From contig CAJNDT010006002.1 of the NCBI GenBank assembly GCA_905221615.1, positions 346,501-410,500 on the forward strand: a stretch of 64,000 nucleotides of DNA. The letters run 5' to 3'. The notes beneath the pieces are model-generated. The model did no database searches and was not told where the DNA came from. It saw only the letters and a program-made list of their open reading frames with translations. Positions 1 through 10,530 of this stretch are shown piece after piece. Positions within the stretch are counted from its first letter, which is position 1; the number at the start of each line of letters is the position of its first letter. Source of the stretch: Symbiodinium sp. CCMP2592 (Eukaryota > Sar > Dinophyceae > Suessiales > Symbiodiniaceae). The position numbers were made by a program, and so were the translations under genes.

Positions 1-131
1 CATTGGGTTTCGAGCTCAGTGATGTCGGGTCTGGGTTTAAGCTTGAGGATTTAGGGATTGGGGCGGTTTGGGTTGTGGCGGAGTTTGAGGGGTGTAGCGG
101 AGTAGGCTTGGGTCTAGCATGTTTATTATTA

Positions 132-163
132 TTTTTTTTTTTTTTTGGGGGGGGGGGGGGGGG
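132..163. repeat. poly-T/poly-G tract
   Basis: About 15 T are followed directly by about 17 G. It is a simple homopolymer junction. The reading frames across 1-1000 look like by-products of low complexity; the rest of that interval is G/T-rich telomere-like DNA plus ACAC and TTTA-type microsatellite at about 900-975. I see no gene there. Confidence 0.8.
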
Positions 164-1000
164 TTCTTATATGCGGGCTTGAGTGATATGAAAAAGGGTC
201 TGGGTCTGGAGTATATTATACTACTTATACCTGTACCTTGGAATTTGGGCTTAGGGTCTAAGGCCTGGGGTTTGGATTTCAGTGTTGGGCTCTGGGATTT
301 AGTGGTTGTGGTGGATTTCGGGCTTTGGAGGTCTAACGCAGGATCGTTCGAAACTTGCATAGCCTTCGGGGGTATATATTATACAATATAAGACCATGTA
401 GGGATTGTTAGGAGATAGAGCTTGGGGCGCGTAGGACTTAATTACAGGGTTCAGGATTCAGGACTGTAGGCTTTGGATTTTTTGGTGTGGTTGGATCCTA
501 CCAAGTTTAAAGCTTAACATCCGAATTCTGGCAGTCGGCCGTACATGAGTGCGGGGGTTTTTCTTTCCAAAAGGAAGCCCTCATCCCTTAACCACAAACC
601 AAAAAAACGGACCCGGGTTCTCAAACCTAGACCCACCTTCGAGCAGCATGAGCCCTCGGCTCGGGTTGAATGGGCTTTCAAGTTTTGCGATTTGGGAATT
701 GGGGCCTTGTTTTTTGGTATTTCAGGGTTCGTGGTTCCTTCACCAACATACCTGCGCTTCCCTAAACCGTATAAATCCCAGGCATTGAACCACCACCCAA
801 AACCCTCAAAGCCCTGTCAGCCCTACACGCCCTATAAACCCCATGAGTCCTGCAAACCCTCTATTAAGGACATAAAAAATGTACAAACAAATATAAAAAT
901 ATATACACACACACTTATTTATCTATTTATTTCTTTATTATCTATTTATCTAGCTATCTGTCTATTTATTTGTTTATGTATAAGGAAATCATAATAAGGA

Positions 1001-1147
1001 ACCCTAAAAAGGTAGGTTATTCAGGGGTGAGGTAGAACCTAAGCCCAGAACCCTAAAAAGGTAGGTTATTCAGGGTTGAGGTAGAACCTAAGCCCAGAAC
1101 CCTAAAAAGGTAGGTTATTCAGGGTTGAGGTAGAACCTAAGCCCAGA
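1001..1147. repeat. 49-bp tandem repeat, 3 copies
   Basis: Three consecutive near-identical 49-bp units start at 1001, 1050 and 1099, each beginning ACCCTAAAAAGGTAGG. The first carries one or two differences from the others. The near identity suggests recent tandem expansion. Confidence 0.9.
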
Positions 1148-1235
1148 ATTTCACTTTGGAAGGTCGAGCTCCTCCCAAGTCTGAGGCAAGTAGCCGTAGT
1201 TCCAGTAGATGGGACCTTGCGTGTATAGGGGCCTA

Positions 1236-1343
1236 TATGGGAGTTTGCGAAAATTAGGGGTCCCTGAATTTGGGGTCCTTATAATAAGGATCCTACTATT
1301 TGGGGTATTATATGAGGGTCCCCTATCTTAGTAACCCCCCATA
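1236..1343. mobile_element. Inverted-repeat element, family B
   Basis: A MITE-like element of about 105 bp. Its ends start GGGAGTTT and finish with the reverse complement, and it is flanked by ATAT on both sides, a likely 4-bp target duplication. The same interior (GGGGTCCTTATAATAAGG) recurs at 9,568, 22,173 and 31,270. Confidence 0.7.
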
Positions 1344-2102
1344 TCTTTGGAATAGGGTCTGGGGCCATACTAACGGACTACAGCTGTGAGTTTAACAAAG
1401 AGCCCTAGGGAAAAATGTTGGCAATTACTCAATCCTGAACCACAATCCCTAAACAGGGCTGACGATTCAGTTCCAGCGGGAAGATCGGGAACACCCGATT
1501 ACCCCTTAAGGGACATAGTTTACTCCTTATTCCTAGGTTAAGGACTTGCAAAAGCCCCTACAAACACCACACGAAAACACATAGAACCCTAGAACACCCT
1601 TCACTAAGTGGTATTCGGGTTTCAGGGTTGGGACCCTCCTTCCGGGCTCTGAGTTTCTGGTGCCTGGAGTCATGGCATTGCAATGTTGCGGGCTTTGTGG
1701 ATTCTTGCCAAGGAGCTTCATATAAGATACCAATAAGCAAAGCAAAACCGTATCTACAAAATAACTTTGCGATTATTAATTACTTCAGTTATATAAGATG
1801 GCACAACAGGAAAACAATCATACTCACTGGGTGCCACTGAGAATATTCCGCAAATATCTGTGTGAAGGTAATGACGTAAGCTCGCTTCCTTTCACAAAGG
1901 GCCCCGTTCTGGTGTCCATAATAAAGCTCGAAAGCTCCATCGGCTTTCGAACTGTCAGGGGTTGCAGGGCCACCCGAAGCCCAAAGTACTAACCCCTGCG
2001 CCCTGAACTTTACGCCCTTACAAGTGAGGAAACCCAAACTTCTGACGCCGCCAATGACCCGGAGCGGAAAAGAATGCCTTACAAAAACACGGAGCCTACT
2101 TC

Positions 2103-2161
2103 TTACTTGTTGAATGCCCAAACTTTCTGAACGCTACGCACTTGAGCAAAAAGCAAACAAG
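2103..2161 (-). CDS. Candidate exon with LF motif (weak)
   Basis: On the minus strand an AG acceptor at 2163-2162 is followed by an open frame reading CLLFAQVRSVQKV and ending at a stop. It resembles the x-L-F-x-x-[LV] core seen in the exon family at 16.6-40.6 kb. It is short and isolated, so chance is a real alternative. Confidence 0.2.
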
Positions 2162-2553
2162 CTTCAAGGCTGGATATGCAAGGACACGGACTTAAGAAGC
2201 ACCACGACCTAGGTTCATTGACAACCCTGAGGCAGGAGCCGTGGTACTCGCGGAGCTTGCCCTTCCTAGGATGAGCGGCTGCGAAACAAAATAGGAAAAC
2301 CCGAAAGGATATGGTTCCTTAATAAGACCCGCATGTAGAATCCCATGTCCCGCATCAATAACAGTGGAGTAGCCAAGCTTCATACTGAATGTAGCTCATT
2401 GGCCAAGCTTCTCAGATACAACTACGATCTAGGCAGCTTTTGGGGGTTCAGCACTCACGGATTGAGGTTTTCCGGGTTTAGGGTTCTGGGGCTGGGGCTC
2501 CGGATTTCATGACTTCTGTTTCCTGTCTTCTAATCTGGGGTCTATCCAAGGGT

Positions 2554-2661
2554 AAAAGGAGGCACGCTTAATAAGGACCCCTAGGTATATACCCTTAATA
2601 TAGCTATTCTATATCCATTATATAGCCCATTATAGGGTAGGCATTAAGGGTCCCTCCTTTT
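2554..2661. mobile_element. Inverted-repeat element, single copy
   Basis: The ends AAAAGGAGG...CTTAA and TTAAGGGTCCCTCC TTTT are inverted with a few mismatches around an AT-rich core. No second copy was noticed in the window. Confidence 0.45.
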
Positions 2662-3157
2662 CCGATTTGGGTCTAGGGCCTCTCATGTATAAGCAGCCAC
2701 TAGGGCTTGCTCCCTGTCGAGGTGCACATAATAGGGCCCTCATATAATCCTTATAGTCACTATTACAGGGTGGGGGCCCCTTCTAGAGTAGAATCCTCTT
2801 TTGGGTGGTGTCGGGGCAGCTACTCTACTCTAAACTACAATATGATGCAAGCAATACAGGGAGAATAGGGCTTGGAGCTCGTTGCCGACAAACATATTCA
2901 TCACGAGATCTAAGGAATACTTTGAAGTTACTGGTGGTAGTTGTTCTGTGTTACCACAGAAGAACCCTCCACCTGTAGTGACCGCTCACTCCTCCACTGT
3001 GCACCCGAAGCCTTCGTATAGGTATAAGGGACTTCAAAACCTAAACTTGGACTCTAGGGGTATAATGGTGCCACTACGTCTTCCAACCTTTCCTTTGAGG
3101 TATACAACAGCCCTAAACTCGGAACCCAAGGCCCCAAGATTAGTTGTAACGACTACT

Positions 3158-3264
3158 TGGGTGGTTGCCAAAATTATGGTGCCTTTTTTGGGGTCCCTAA
3201 TCTAGCACGGCACACAATATACAAGGTACCCACAAAGGGACCAAAAGTTTGACAATACCCACAT
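3158..3264. mobile_element. Inverted-repeat element, family D (diverged)
   Basis: The ends match TGGGTGGTTGTCAAAATTA and its inverse with substitutions. Better-preserved copies lie at 16,314-16,422 and 56,359-56,461. Confidence 0.6.
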
Positions 3265-3387
3265 ATACCGACCTTTCCTTTAGGCGAGCCGCTTCGTGTC
3301 TTGGGCAATGGGGTTGGACGACTCCTGGCAACGAGGCGCGGCAGCTCAGGGCTGGGTGAAATGGGAGTCGGGCTAAGGGTTCGCAGT

Positions 3388-3609
3388 CTACTTGGAAGGG
3401 CAGGCGACTTAGTAAGTAGGGCTCCTTAAAGGGATCTATAGGGTTCCTTAAAAGGGATCTATGGGGTTTAAGGTTTAGGGTCTACTTGGAGGGGCAGGGG
3501 ACTAGGCAAGTAGGTTATAAGTAGGCTTATAATTGGGGTAAATCCATTTAGGGTACTTTAATAACTCTACTTATAACCTACTTACTAAGTCCCCTGCCCT
3601 TCCAAGTAG
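3388..3609. mobile_element. Composite inverted-repeat element, family A
   Basis: A 5' end fragment of family A (3388-3420) is joined to an interior with GGATCTATAGGGTTCC and then to a complete 128-bp family A copy (3482-3609). The complete copy has ends CTACTTGGA and TCCAAGTAG. The same composite architecture recurs at 31,527-31,753, so it has moved or duplicated as a unit. Confidence 0.75.
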
Positions 3610-3611
3610 GG

Positions 3612-3691
3612 TTTAGGGTTTAAGGCTTAAGGGTTTAAGGGTTTAAGGGTTTAAGGGTTTAAGGGTTTAAGGGTTTAAGGGTTTAGGGGTT
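3612..3691. repeat. Variant telomere-like array (TTTAAGGG)
   Basis: About eight consecutive 8-bp units of TTTAAGGG follow a GTTTAGGG start. This is an octamer derivative of the 7-bp telomere motif and an interstitial array, not a chromosome end. Confidence 0.8.
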
Positions 3692-4181
3692 TGGCGTTTA
3701 GGCTTTGGGGTTTAGAGTTTGAAGGCTGAGGCTTCGATCTTCAGGATTCCGGTTTGGAGGAGTGTGGCAGGCAGTGCGAATTTGCAGAAGATATGGCACC
3801 TCCAATAGCAAGTTTGCGATTGAAGAGGTTTTAAAATCCTTCCAACCTGAGTACCAGAGCAGAAACAACCATCAAGCCCCAAGGCCCAACACAAAGTACG
3901 ACCGCTGAAAGAACCCACGAAGAGTCTTTTCGAGTACCACCCGTGCCCTCCAAACTCTAAACCCCAGATTAAACGCGGAACTGGCCCGCAATGCTAAACC
4001 CTGATATAGCTAGCAGATACCGTTTCCATTTTCTAACCATGCACCACCCCCTAGCCCCCAAACCATAACAACCTATGCCTCAACCCTAAACCAATCATAC
4101 ATCACCCCATAGAAAAACCCCAACCTCAACTCCATACAACAATACCCCCGTAGAAAAAACATATTCCCCGACCTGAAATCC
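3692..4181. other. Spacer downstream of the RCC1-like gene
   Basis: It holds degenerate CCCTAAA/CCCCAAAC text and short frames. I see no convincing exon. Confidence 0.5.
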
Positions 4182-5602
4182 CTAATCACCACACTGCCAA
4201 CGATACTTGCCTCCAAAGCAGACTAGCTGACCATCCGTCCGAACTGCACAGGTATGACGCTTGCCTGTTGCCACTGCCAGAATTCAGGACTGGTCCCACG
4301 TCTGCTAGCACATCACACTGCCCATATTCGTTGTCACCAAAACAGGCCAGCTGACCATCTGACCCCACTGCGCAGGTGTGATAAAAATCTGCTGAGAGAG
4401 ACATCACTGATCCCAAGCCAGCGGGCTGACCATCTGACCCCACTGCGCAGGTGTGATAAAAATCTGCTGAGAGAGACATCACTGATCCCAAGCCTGCCGG
4501 GCATATCACACTGCCCCCAACGGTTGCATCCAAAGCAGACTAGCTGACCATCTGACCGCACTGCGCAAGTATGATCCCCACCCGCTGTGACTGCCAAAAC
4601 TGGTCCCAGGTCCACTGGCACATCGCACTGCCCATATTTGTTGAACCCAAAGCAAACTAGCTGGCCATCTGAGCGCACTGCGCAAGTATGGCTCAAACCT
4701 GCTGAGAACGCCAGAACAGGCCCCAAGCCTGCTGGCACATCACACTGCTCCTGACCATTGTCTCCAAAGCAGACTAGCTGACCGTCTGCCCGCATAGCGC
4801 AAGTGTGCACAAAGCTGGCTGAGACTTCAAGAACCGGCGCCAAGTCAGCTGGCACTTCACCACAATTCCAACGATACCGATACTTGCCTCCAAAGCAGAC
4901 TAGCTGACCGTCTGACCGAACTGCGCAAGTATGACGCTTGCCTGTTGCCACTGCCAGAACTGGTCCCACGTCTGCTGGCACATCACACTGCCCATATTCG
5001 TTGTCACCAAAACAGGTCAGCTGACCATCTGACCCCACTGCGCAAGTGTGATAAAAATCTGCTGAGAGCGACATCACTGATCCCAAGCCAGCGGGCACAT
5101 CACACTGCCCATATTCGTTATCACCAAAACAGGCCAACTGACCATCTGACCGCACTGCGCAAGTATGATGCTTGCCCGCTGTGACTGCCACAACTGGCCC
5201 CAGGTCCGCTGGCACATCACATTGCCCATGAGCATTGTCTCCGAAGCAGACTAACCGACCGTCTGACCGCACCGCGCAAGTATGATCAAAACCTGCCGCC
5301 AGAACTGGTCGGAAGCACACTGGCCCCTTGACCTGCCATGGCCACGGACAAGCATGCCGGCCAACAGCTTGCCCTCTTTCACAGCTTCCAGCTTGAGATT
5401 TTCTGATGAAGTTAAGTGAGGACGTCGAGCATCCAATCCGTCCATGCATGTTGCTGGAGAAGCAGCGGACAGGTTGAAGCTGCAGCAATCCAAAACACGC
5501 TGAAGAGCGCCCGGAGACAGGAGGAACAGGAAGGCACAACCGCATTGCCCAAGAAAACATGAACATTTTCAGAAGAAAAACTGGCCATGGCTTCAGCAGC
5601 AT
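4182..5602 (-). CDS. RCC1-like repeat protein, 3' end frameshifted
   Basis: The minus-strand frame holds seven in-frame repeats of about 37 residues with the core HTCAVRSDGQLVCFGDN followed by GQCDVPADLGPVLAV. This is an RCC1/BLIP-II-like beta-propeller repeat. RCC1-type propellers usually mediate protein binding or nucleotide exchange; the specific role here is unknown. After repeat 7 one extra C near 4499 shifts the frame. The next repeat is partly duplicated (75 bp, in frame). A 7-bp insertion near 4283 shifts it again. In the compensated frame the last repeat ends at a stop at 4182-4184, giving about ten HTCA units in all. The 5' end is uncertain: one frame starts at 5602, while a GCCATGGCC context at 5588 opens a different frame (MASFSSENVHVFLG) that would need an intron to join the repeats. 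It may be a decaying gene, or an intact gene with assembly indels. Confidence 0.75.
4350..4499. repeat. 75-bp in-frame tandem duplication
   Basis: A 75-bp unit beginning GCTGACCATCTGACCCC is present twice in a row (4350 and 4425) and is nearly identical. It duplicates 25 residues of one RCC1-like repeat, including HTCAVGSDGQ. The phase is kept, so this event alone would not break the gene. Confidence 0.85.
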
Positions 5603-5619
5603 ACAGGCCAGGACGACAG

Positions 5620-6437
5620 CAATCGAGTTTTGGATCTTGGGTCAGAAGTTGATTCGGGGGCAGGCAGGCAGTGGGAGGCAAATAATATGCATATGGGTGC
5701 CTTGATGGAGTGAAGGCAATTGAAAATTGAAATCATCCCTTGGCAATAGATCCTGACTTGCATCAGAACAGAGCTTAACACGAACTGCTGTTGAGCAATA
5801 GACATCTGTCTGTAAAGCGGGACGGCCTTATCCCTGAACCCAAAATCCTAAAACTTAAACCCTGAACGGTAAACCCAAAAACCCAAACCCTCAACCGTAC
5901 ACTCACCTTCGGGATTAGAGGTTGCCTACTATGGCAGCTCCACATGTTAAAGGGTATTGGTCTTAGGATGGCATCGCGTGGTTGGGTTCTTGGTGGGAGG
6001 GGTGGGGTGACGTGAGTTCTTGTGCAAGGGTCTGGGCTTTGGGTGTATGATATGGCCTAGATAAGGTTGTCCAGTTGGTTCTGGTGGGTCTGCTGAAGGT
6101 TTCTGTTGAGGGGCCCGGGTTTGGCTCTATGATATGGCCTAGGGGGTGCGTTATTTTATTACCTTCTTCCTAAACCTAATTTTCATTATCGAAGTTTGAA
6201 TCAATCAGACCCTTAGGGGCTTCGGGTTGGGTATGATGGGATGTCTATGTGCTGGGGCATGCTATGGGGATGAGTATGTTATTTTATATGTGGGTTTTCC
6301 TATGGGTTTTTTGCTGGTTCCATCCTAGGGGTCTTCCTATGGGTCATTCGGTGGGTTGGAGGTAGGGCATAGCTTGTCATGGTTTTGGTGCTAGGTGGTG
6401 GTGCATGGTTAGAACATGGAAATGGTATCTGGTAAAT
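5620..6437. other. Spacer, no gene seen
   Basis: It is G/T-rich with repeated phrases such as TGATATGGCCTAG (about 6050 and 6130) and telomere-like fragments. No coding-like frame or complete inverted-repeat element was recognised. Confidence 0.45.
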
Positions 6438-6503
6438 AGTATAGGGGCCGTAATAGTTAGAATCAGTTAGAATAGTGTTTTGGGACGCATTTTACTATAA
6501 CAT
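6438..6503. mobile_element. Truncated inverted-repeat element, family E
   Basis: The left part matches the complete family E copy at 27,441 (TATAGGGGCCGTAATA). It stops exactly where the retroelement sequence begins, suggesting the retroelement unit replaced or interrupted its right half. Confidence 0.5.
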
Positions 6504-7867
6504 TCCAGCTGGCACTAAACGGATACAGCTCGTGCACTCTCTTTTCCAACATCGCACTCACTGCTGCTTCCAGTTCGATACTTTGGAGGTAACCCGGACA
6601 CTCCGGGATAGTGCGTTGATAAAAACCTCGAGGTTGCGACATGAACAGAAAGGTTCCCACCTTTCGACCATATCAAACCTCGGAAAGGAACACCCATCCG
6701 AACCAGGGTCGCTCCCTCACCTCAAGGTAGTCGCAAACATGCGCAACCCCACAAAGGACTGGGCGACTCCACTGGAGGCCGAGTCCAATCAGGGCGGGTG
6801 GGTGGGCAAAATCAGCTGCCTGCCGTTTTGGATCACACGTGAGCCAGCCAGCGGCAAGCTTAAAATGATGCATGTGCACCCAAGCCTGCCAAACTCTACA
6901 CATGTATACATTCCAGCTTGCACTAGACGGATACAGCTCGTGCACTCTCTTTTCCAACATCGCACTCACTGCTGCTTCCAGTTCGATACTTTGAAGGTAA
7001 CCCGGACACTCCGAGATAGTGCTTTGGTAAAAACCTCGAGGTAGCGACATGAACAGAATGGTTCCCATCTTTCGAACATATCAAACCTCGGAAGGGAACA
7101 CCCAATGCTCTTAACACCCCAAAGCACTCCTTCAAAGAAACTCGAACACCCGCAGCACGGCGAGGAAAGGGAGATCCACGAGCTGACAAGGAAAACAGGC
7201 CACATGGCAAGAGAAGCGACGCTGGTGAAGCCAGGGTTCAGCAAAACCAACGCTACTGACAGCGTCAGCCCAATTGGTCTTGGACGGAATATACTCGAAA
7301 AGAAAGAGGTACCAAACGCGAACATGGCCACATGAATCAACTGGGCAAGCCTTTCCAAGTCCGGAGAACTCGAGCGACCGCGGATCAACGACATGAGCGC
7401 CGCTATATTGTCAATATACCAATAGCCCCGCCTGCCGCGAAAAGACGGAGCTAAGACCATCGCTAGTTCCACTTGGGCTATTTTGTGGTCAACAGGAGTG
7501 AAGCAAGCAGAAACCTCCGGGCCAATTGCAGACACGGAGCTCTCCCGAACCTCTGGCGTATCCAGCCAAACGAGATGGAACCCCCCGGAGCCTTTGCCTG
7601 GAACATCCTCAGCTGCGTCACTGGCAGCAACAAAGAAGGGGGTTAGACCCGCGGGGTGATACCGAACTCGCACTCCGGCTGAACAGCAAGCACGGCCCGG
7701 ATGAGTGCAAAGGCTCTGAACTCCAGGAGCGCGGCCGTATGGAGAAGCTGCTCCTCCGTATGCACTGCCACACGGGAGACAGCATAAAGCATAACGGGTC
7801 AGTCCCTCCAGCGGCAAGCTTAGAATGATGCATGTGCACCCAAGCCTGCCAAACTTTACACATGTAT
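6502..7867 (-). mobile_element. Decayed retroelement, two overlapping partial units
   Basis: Two direct-repeat blocks show that two copies of one element sit in tandem. Block A (about 195 bp) occurs at 6502-6697 and 6910-7103. Block B (about 59 bp, core AATGATGCATGTGCACCCAA) occurs at 6849-6907 and 7809-7867. The second unit keeps the RNase H coding segment between A and B; the first has a short unrelated middle instead. Reading is on the minus strand. No reverse transcriptase or integrase domain was recognised, so this is a 3' fragment. Confidence 0.65.
7250..7640 (-). pseudogene. Retroelement RNase H domain, frameshifted
   Basis: The frame contains an RNase H-like acidic set in the expected order: D in FFVAASDAAED, E in KIAQVELAMVLA and D in YWYIDNIAALMSLIRG. 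After a one-base shift near 7298 a fourth D lies in EYIPSKTNWADAVSS. The spacing fits the RNase H domain of dinoflagellate LTR/DIRS-like retroelements. The frame after WAD continues with AEPWLHQRRFSCHVACF, a tail type I associate with these elements. All four acidic residues are present, but the frameshift and missing upstream domains make it non-autonomous. Confidence 0.65.
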
Positions 7868-7934
7868 ATTACAAAATTATAAGGGTAATTAATATTTAGG
7901 TTAAAGCCCTAAAGCCCTACACCCGGAAACCCAG

Positions 7935-8006
7935 GATGGGGGATCCTTCGTCGCGATCTCCATCTTGCTCTTTGTATTCTTTGGAATCTCGGTGACCATC
8001 CAATAG
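7935..8006 (+). CDS. Candidate C-terminal membrane exon (plus strand)
   Basis: A CAG|G acceptor at 7934 is followed by a 24-codon frame, DGG then SFVAISILLFVFFGISVTIQ and a stop. This looks like a terminal transmembrane helix. No partner exon was identified on the plus strand, so it is tentative. It is one of the few plus-strand coding signals. Confidence 0.3.
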   Translation, partial: DGGSFVAISILLFVFFGISVTIQ

Positions 8007-8689
8007 ACGCCATTCTCCTCTGCGGCTTATCGGGCTCAGGCTCTGGTAACCCGACAGAATAGTAGGCTAAGACCCCTTAATTAGAGGTCTAACCCTTAAG
8101 ACGGTAGATTCTTGGATCTACAGGTAAAGCCTAAACCCTAAACCCGGAGGCTGGTATAGTTTCAGGGTTGAGGGTTCAGGGTTTAGGGCTAGCAGTTAAG
8201 TATTCCGTCGTCTTTCACACCTCCTTGCATAAATCCCCGAAACTCGCAGCAACTTCCCTTCAAGCTCTCCAGATGGGAGTTTCCGAAGTAGGGGCCGTAA
8301 TATAATACCCTAATCCGTAGTGTTTTAGTATCTTTATCAGGGTCCCAAAATACTCCCATATGTCCCGAAGCCGCCAAACGCACGCCCTCTTAGGGGTTTG
8401 GCGGTGCGAAGGTTCGAGATTTAGGGGTGTACAGTATGGTTTAGGATTTAAGAGGCAGGGCATTGTACATCCAATTCCTGAACTGCGATCGCTAAAAGCC
8501 CCTCAAACCCAAAACATGTATGTAATGGTATGAGCCTCACTGATTGGGATAGGGGCTTTGGGGTATGGTATTACACTAAGGAGCCCGAAGGAATGACATT
8601 TGCAATGATTCAATCTTTTATATTAGACACGATAGCGCTAATATTCCCTCAACGCCGCAAGCCCTGTCAACCCCGAACCCTACAACCCT

Positions 8690-9025
8690 AAAGCCTAAGT
8701 TGCCCTATAACCCTAAACCCGAAAACCCTAAACCCTAAGTTGTCTTATAACCCTAAGCCCTAAAACCCTAAACCCTAAACCCTAAGAACCCGATCACCTC
8801 GGTCTCGAGGGGCAGGTCGTGCCAGGGCGATATCTCCTGGCCACGACTGCATGGGATAAATCGAGTTTAGGGCTTAGTTCAGGGCTTTAGAGTTTAGGGG
8901 TTCGGGGTGTGGGGTTTAAGGGTTGAAGGGTTTAGGGCTTAGGGGTTTAGAGTCTAGAGGTTTAGGGTCTAGGGTCTAGGGTTCAGGGTTTAAGGGTTTA
9001 GGGTTCAGGGTTAAGGGTCTGTAAG
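8690..9025. repeat. Telomere-like runs in opposite orientations
   Basis: CCCTAAA-type units (8690-8785) are followed about 90 bp later by degenerate TTTAGGG-type units (8870-9020), so the two runs face each other. Units are imperfect, consistent with old interstitial DNA. Confidence 0.75.
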
Positions 9026-9239
9026 GGCTCCTGCCAGGGTTTCGTAGGGATTTTGGAGTTGCAGGGGCACTTAGAAGTTAGAAGAGGGTCTTGGGGCACT
9101 TTTCAGGTATACTTCCGACAAGGAACTCTAGGGAATGGCATTTTTCCTCCAAAGTGTACGATGTAATTGGTTCCTGAAGGCAAGAGCGTCAGACATGACC
9201 AATATTGCTCCACGCTTTCAGGAACCACGGACTAGTATG

Positions 9240-9327
9240 TTTAGTCATTAAGGCTTCTGAGTTGGCAGGCGTTGGTGGTTTAACTGCGATTGTAGCGATT
9301 CCAAATAAGTGTAGCGGTTTGGGTGGG
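9240..9327 (-). CDS. Candidate exon with LF motif (weak)
   Basis: After a CAG acceptor the minus frame reads PPKPLHLFGIATIAVKPP. The LFGIATIAV core loosely matches the LF-x2-LG pattern. The opposite strand is also open here, so the coding strand is uncertain. Confidence 0.2.
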
Positions 9328-9567
9328 CTGTCTGGCCATACAGTCTTTATACGGGCTTTCTCGGGCTTTACGGAAAACGCCTGGAGGTAACACAATGAGG
9401 ACAAGCTTGTTACTATAAACTTCTGGTTTATGCCCCTATTATCCGCGCTTCAACTAAATTGCTTAACGAGAACACACCTTGGGTTCGGGACAGAGGGTTT
9501 GCAAAACCTTTAGGGTTTACGATCTACAGGCTTTAGGGTTTAGGATTTGGGCTTTGGGGCTTAGGGT

Positions 9568-9676
9568 TATGTGGGAGTTTCCGAAAATAGGGGTACCTTA
9601 TTTGGGGGTCCTTATAATAGGGGTCCTACTATTCAGGGTACTACATTAGGGTCCCCTATTTTCGGAACCCCCATGT
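9568..9676. mobile_element. Inverted-repeat element, family B
   Basis: Ends GGGAGTTTCCGAAAA and TTTTCGGAACCCCC enclose the family interior. The element is flanked by ATGT on both sides, a non-palindromic 4-bp target duplication, which shows true insertion. Confidence 0.8.
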
Positions 9677-9805
9677 GGCACGTGATGCACCACGCAAAAC
9701 CCTGCAAGACCGTTTAAACACCCCAAAACCAAGCCTGAGGCTACACCCAAGAAGGCGCAGTGGCCGTTTGCGGGCTTCAAGATGATCGATGTTCACTACC
9801 CTTTT

Positions 9806-9900
9806 GGTCCATGTACCAAAATAGTAGATGCATTGGCTTTAACGTACTCCCTATATGGGTACATTGGGCCCAAAGTATATACTTTTTGGGTACATGGACC
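9806..9900. mobile_element. Inverted-repeat element, family L
   Basis: The ends GGTCCATGTACCAAAA and TTTTGGGTACATGGACC form an almost perfect inverted repeat around about 60 bp. It is a single copy in the window. Confidence 0.65.
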
Positions 9901-10004
9901 CTTAGGGCTACAGAAGGCATAGTTTGTATGGAAGGATGTTATGTATGTAGATGTATGTGCAACTCCAGCACCGCCTGAGCTGATTATGCTGATTGCTGCA
10001 ACGA

Positions 10005-10081
10005 ACATCCTCGACGCAAAGCCGAAACTCAGTGTCCTGGTCGCCGGTTAGGAAGAACTTCCGATAAGTGGACGTGCCTTC
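10005..10081 (-). CDS. Candidate exon, unknown protein
   Basis: A CCAG|GAA acceptor opens a phase-0 frame reading EGTSTYRKFFLTGDQDTEF then RLCVEDV. Composition is balanced and protein-like and lacks telomere-motif residues. The donor is undefined. It does not carry the LF-x2-LG motif. Confidence 0.35.
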
Positions 10082-10338
10082 CTGGCATCGGTGATCACTC
10101 GGGTGGTTCGGGCCGCTGGGTTGAGGTTTCGGGTTTGGGGTTTGGTCGACGGAAATGATCTCTGAGAGAAACGGCTGAAATCTCTGACCCGACTGCAACT
10201 GCGGGAATATATGTGACAGCGATTTACATAAAAGACAACACAGTGCAATCAATTGAGAATTCTGCAAGGAATCTTGATCAACGGCTTCCACAAGATCTGC
10301 GTGGTGTCAACTTGTAGAAAGACGTCATTTTTGTTGAA

Positions 10339-10420
10339 TTACGACCTGCGCGCCTCGCCACGCACCTCAGTCGTCACATCCTTCACATCCGAGATGGCCA
10401 CTGAGCGCAGCGCCACGCCC
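10339..10420 (-). CDS. Candidate exon, unknown protein
   Basis: GCAG|G acceptor, then GVALRSVAISDVKDVTTE. A GAG|GTGCGT donor is possible right after that; otherwise the frame runs on to a stop at 10,339. The opposite strand is also open (40 codons), so the strand call is moderate. Confidence 0.35.
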
Positions 10421-10465
10421 CTGCAACCACAGGGGCCGGAGAAGGACTGAAGATGCGGGTTCAGG

Positions 10466-10524
10466 GCTTAGGGTTTAGGGTTTAGGGTTTAGGGTTTAGG
10501 GTTTAGGGTTTAGGGTTTAGGGTT
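10466..10524. repeat. TTTAGGG array
   Basis: About eight perfect 7-bp units, among the cleanest telomere-type runs in the window. It lies between two candidate minus-strand exons, so it would be intronic if they belong to one gene. Confidence 0.9.
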
Positions 10525-10530
10525 TTCTTA

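Larger units (their letters stand above)
1344..3157. other. Region without a confident gene
   Basis: It holds telomere-like fragments, a single inverted-repeat element at 2554-2661 and short open frames with no family resemblance. The only coding-like piece I can point to is the candidate exon at 2103-2161. Confidence 0.5.

Noticed and set aside
1001..1147. Three equal repeats as a CRISPR array
   Set aside because: The 49-bp units are contiguous, without spacers, in eukaryotic DNA.
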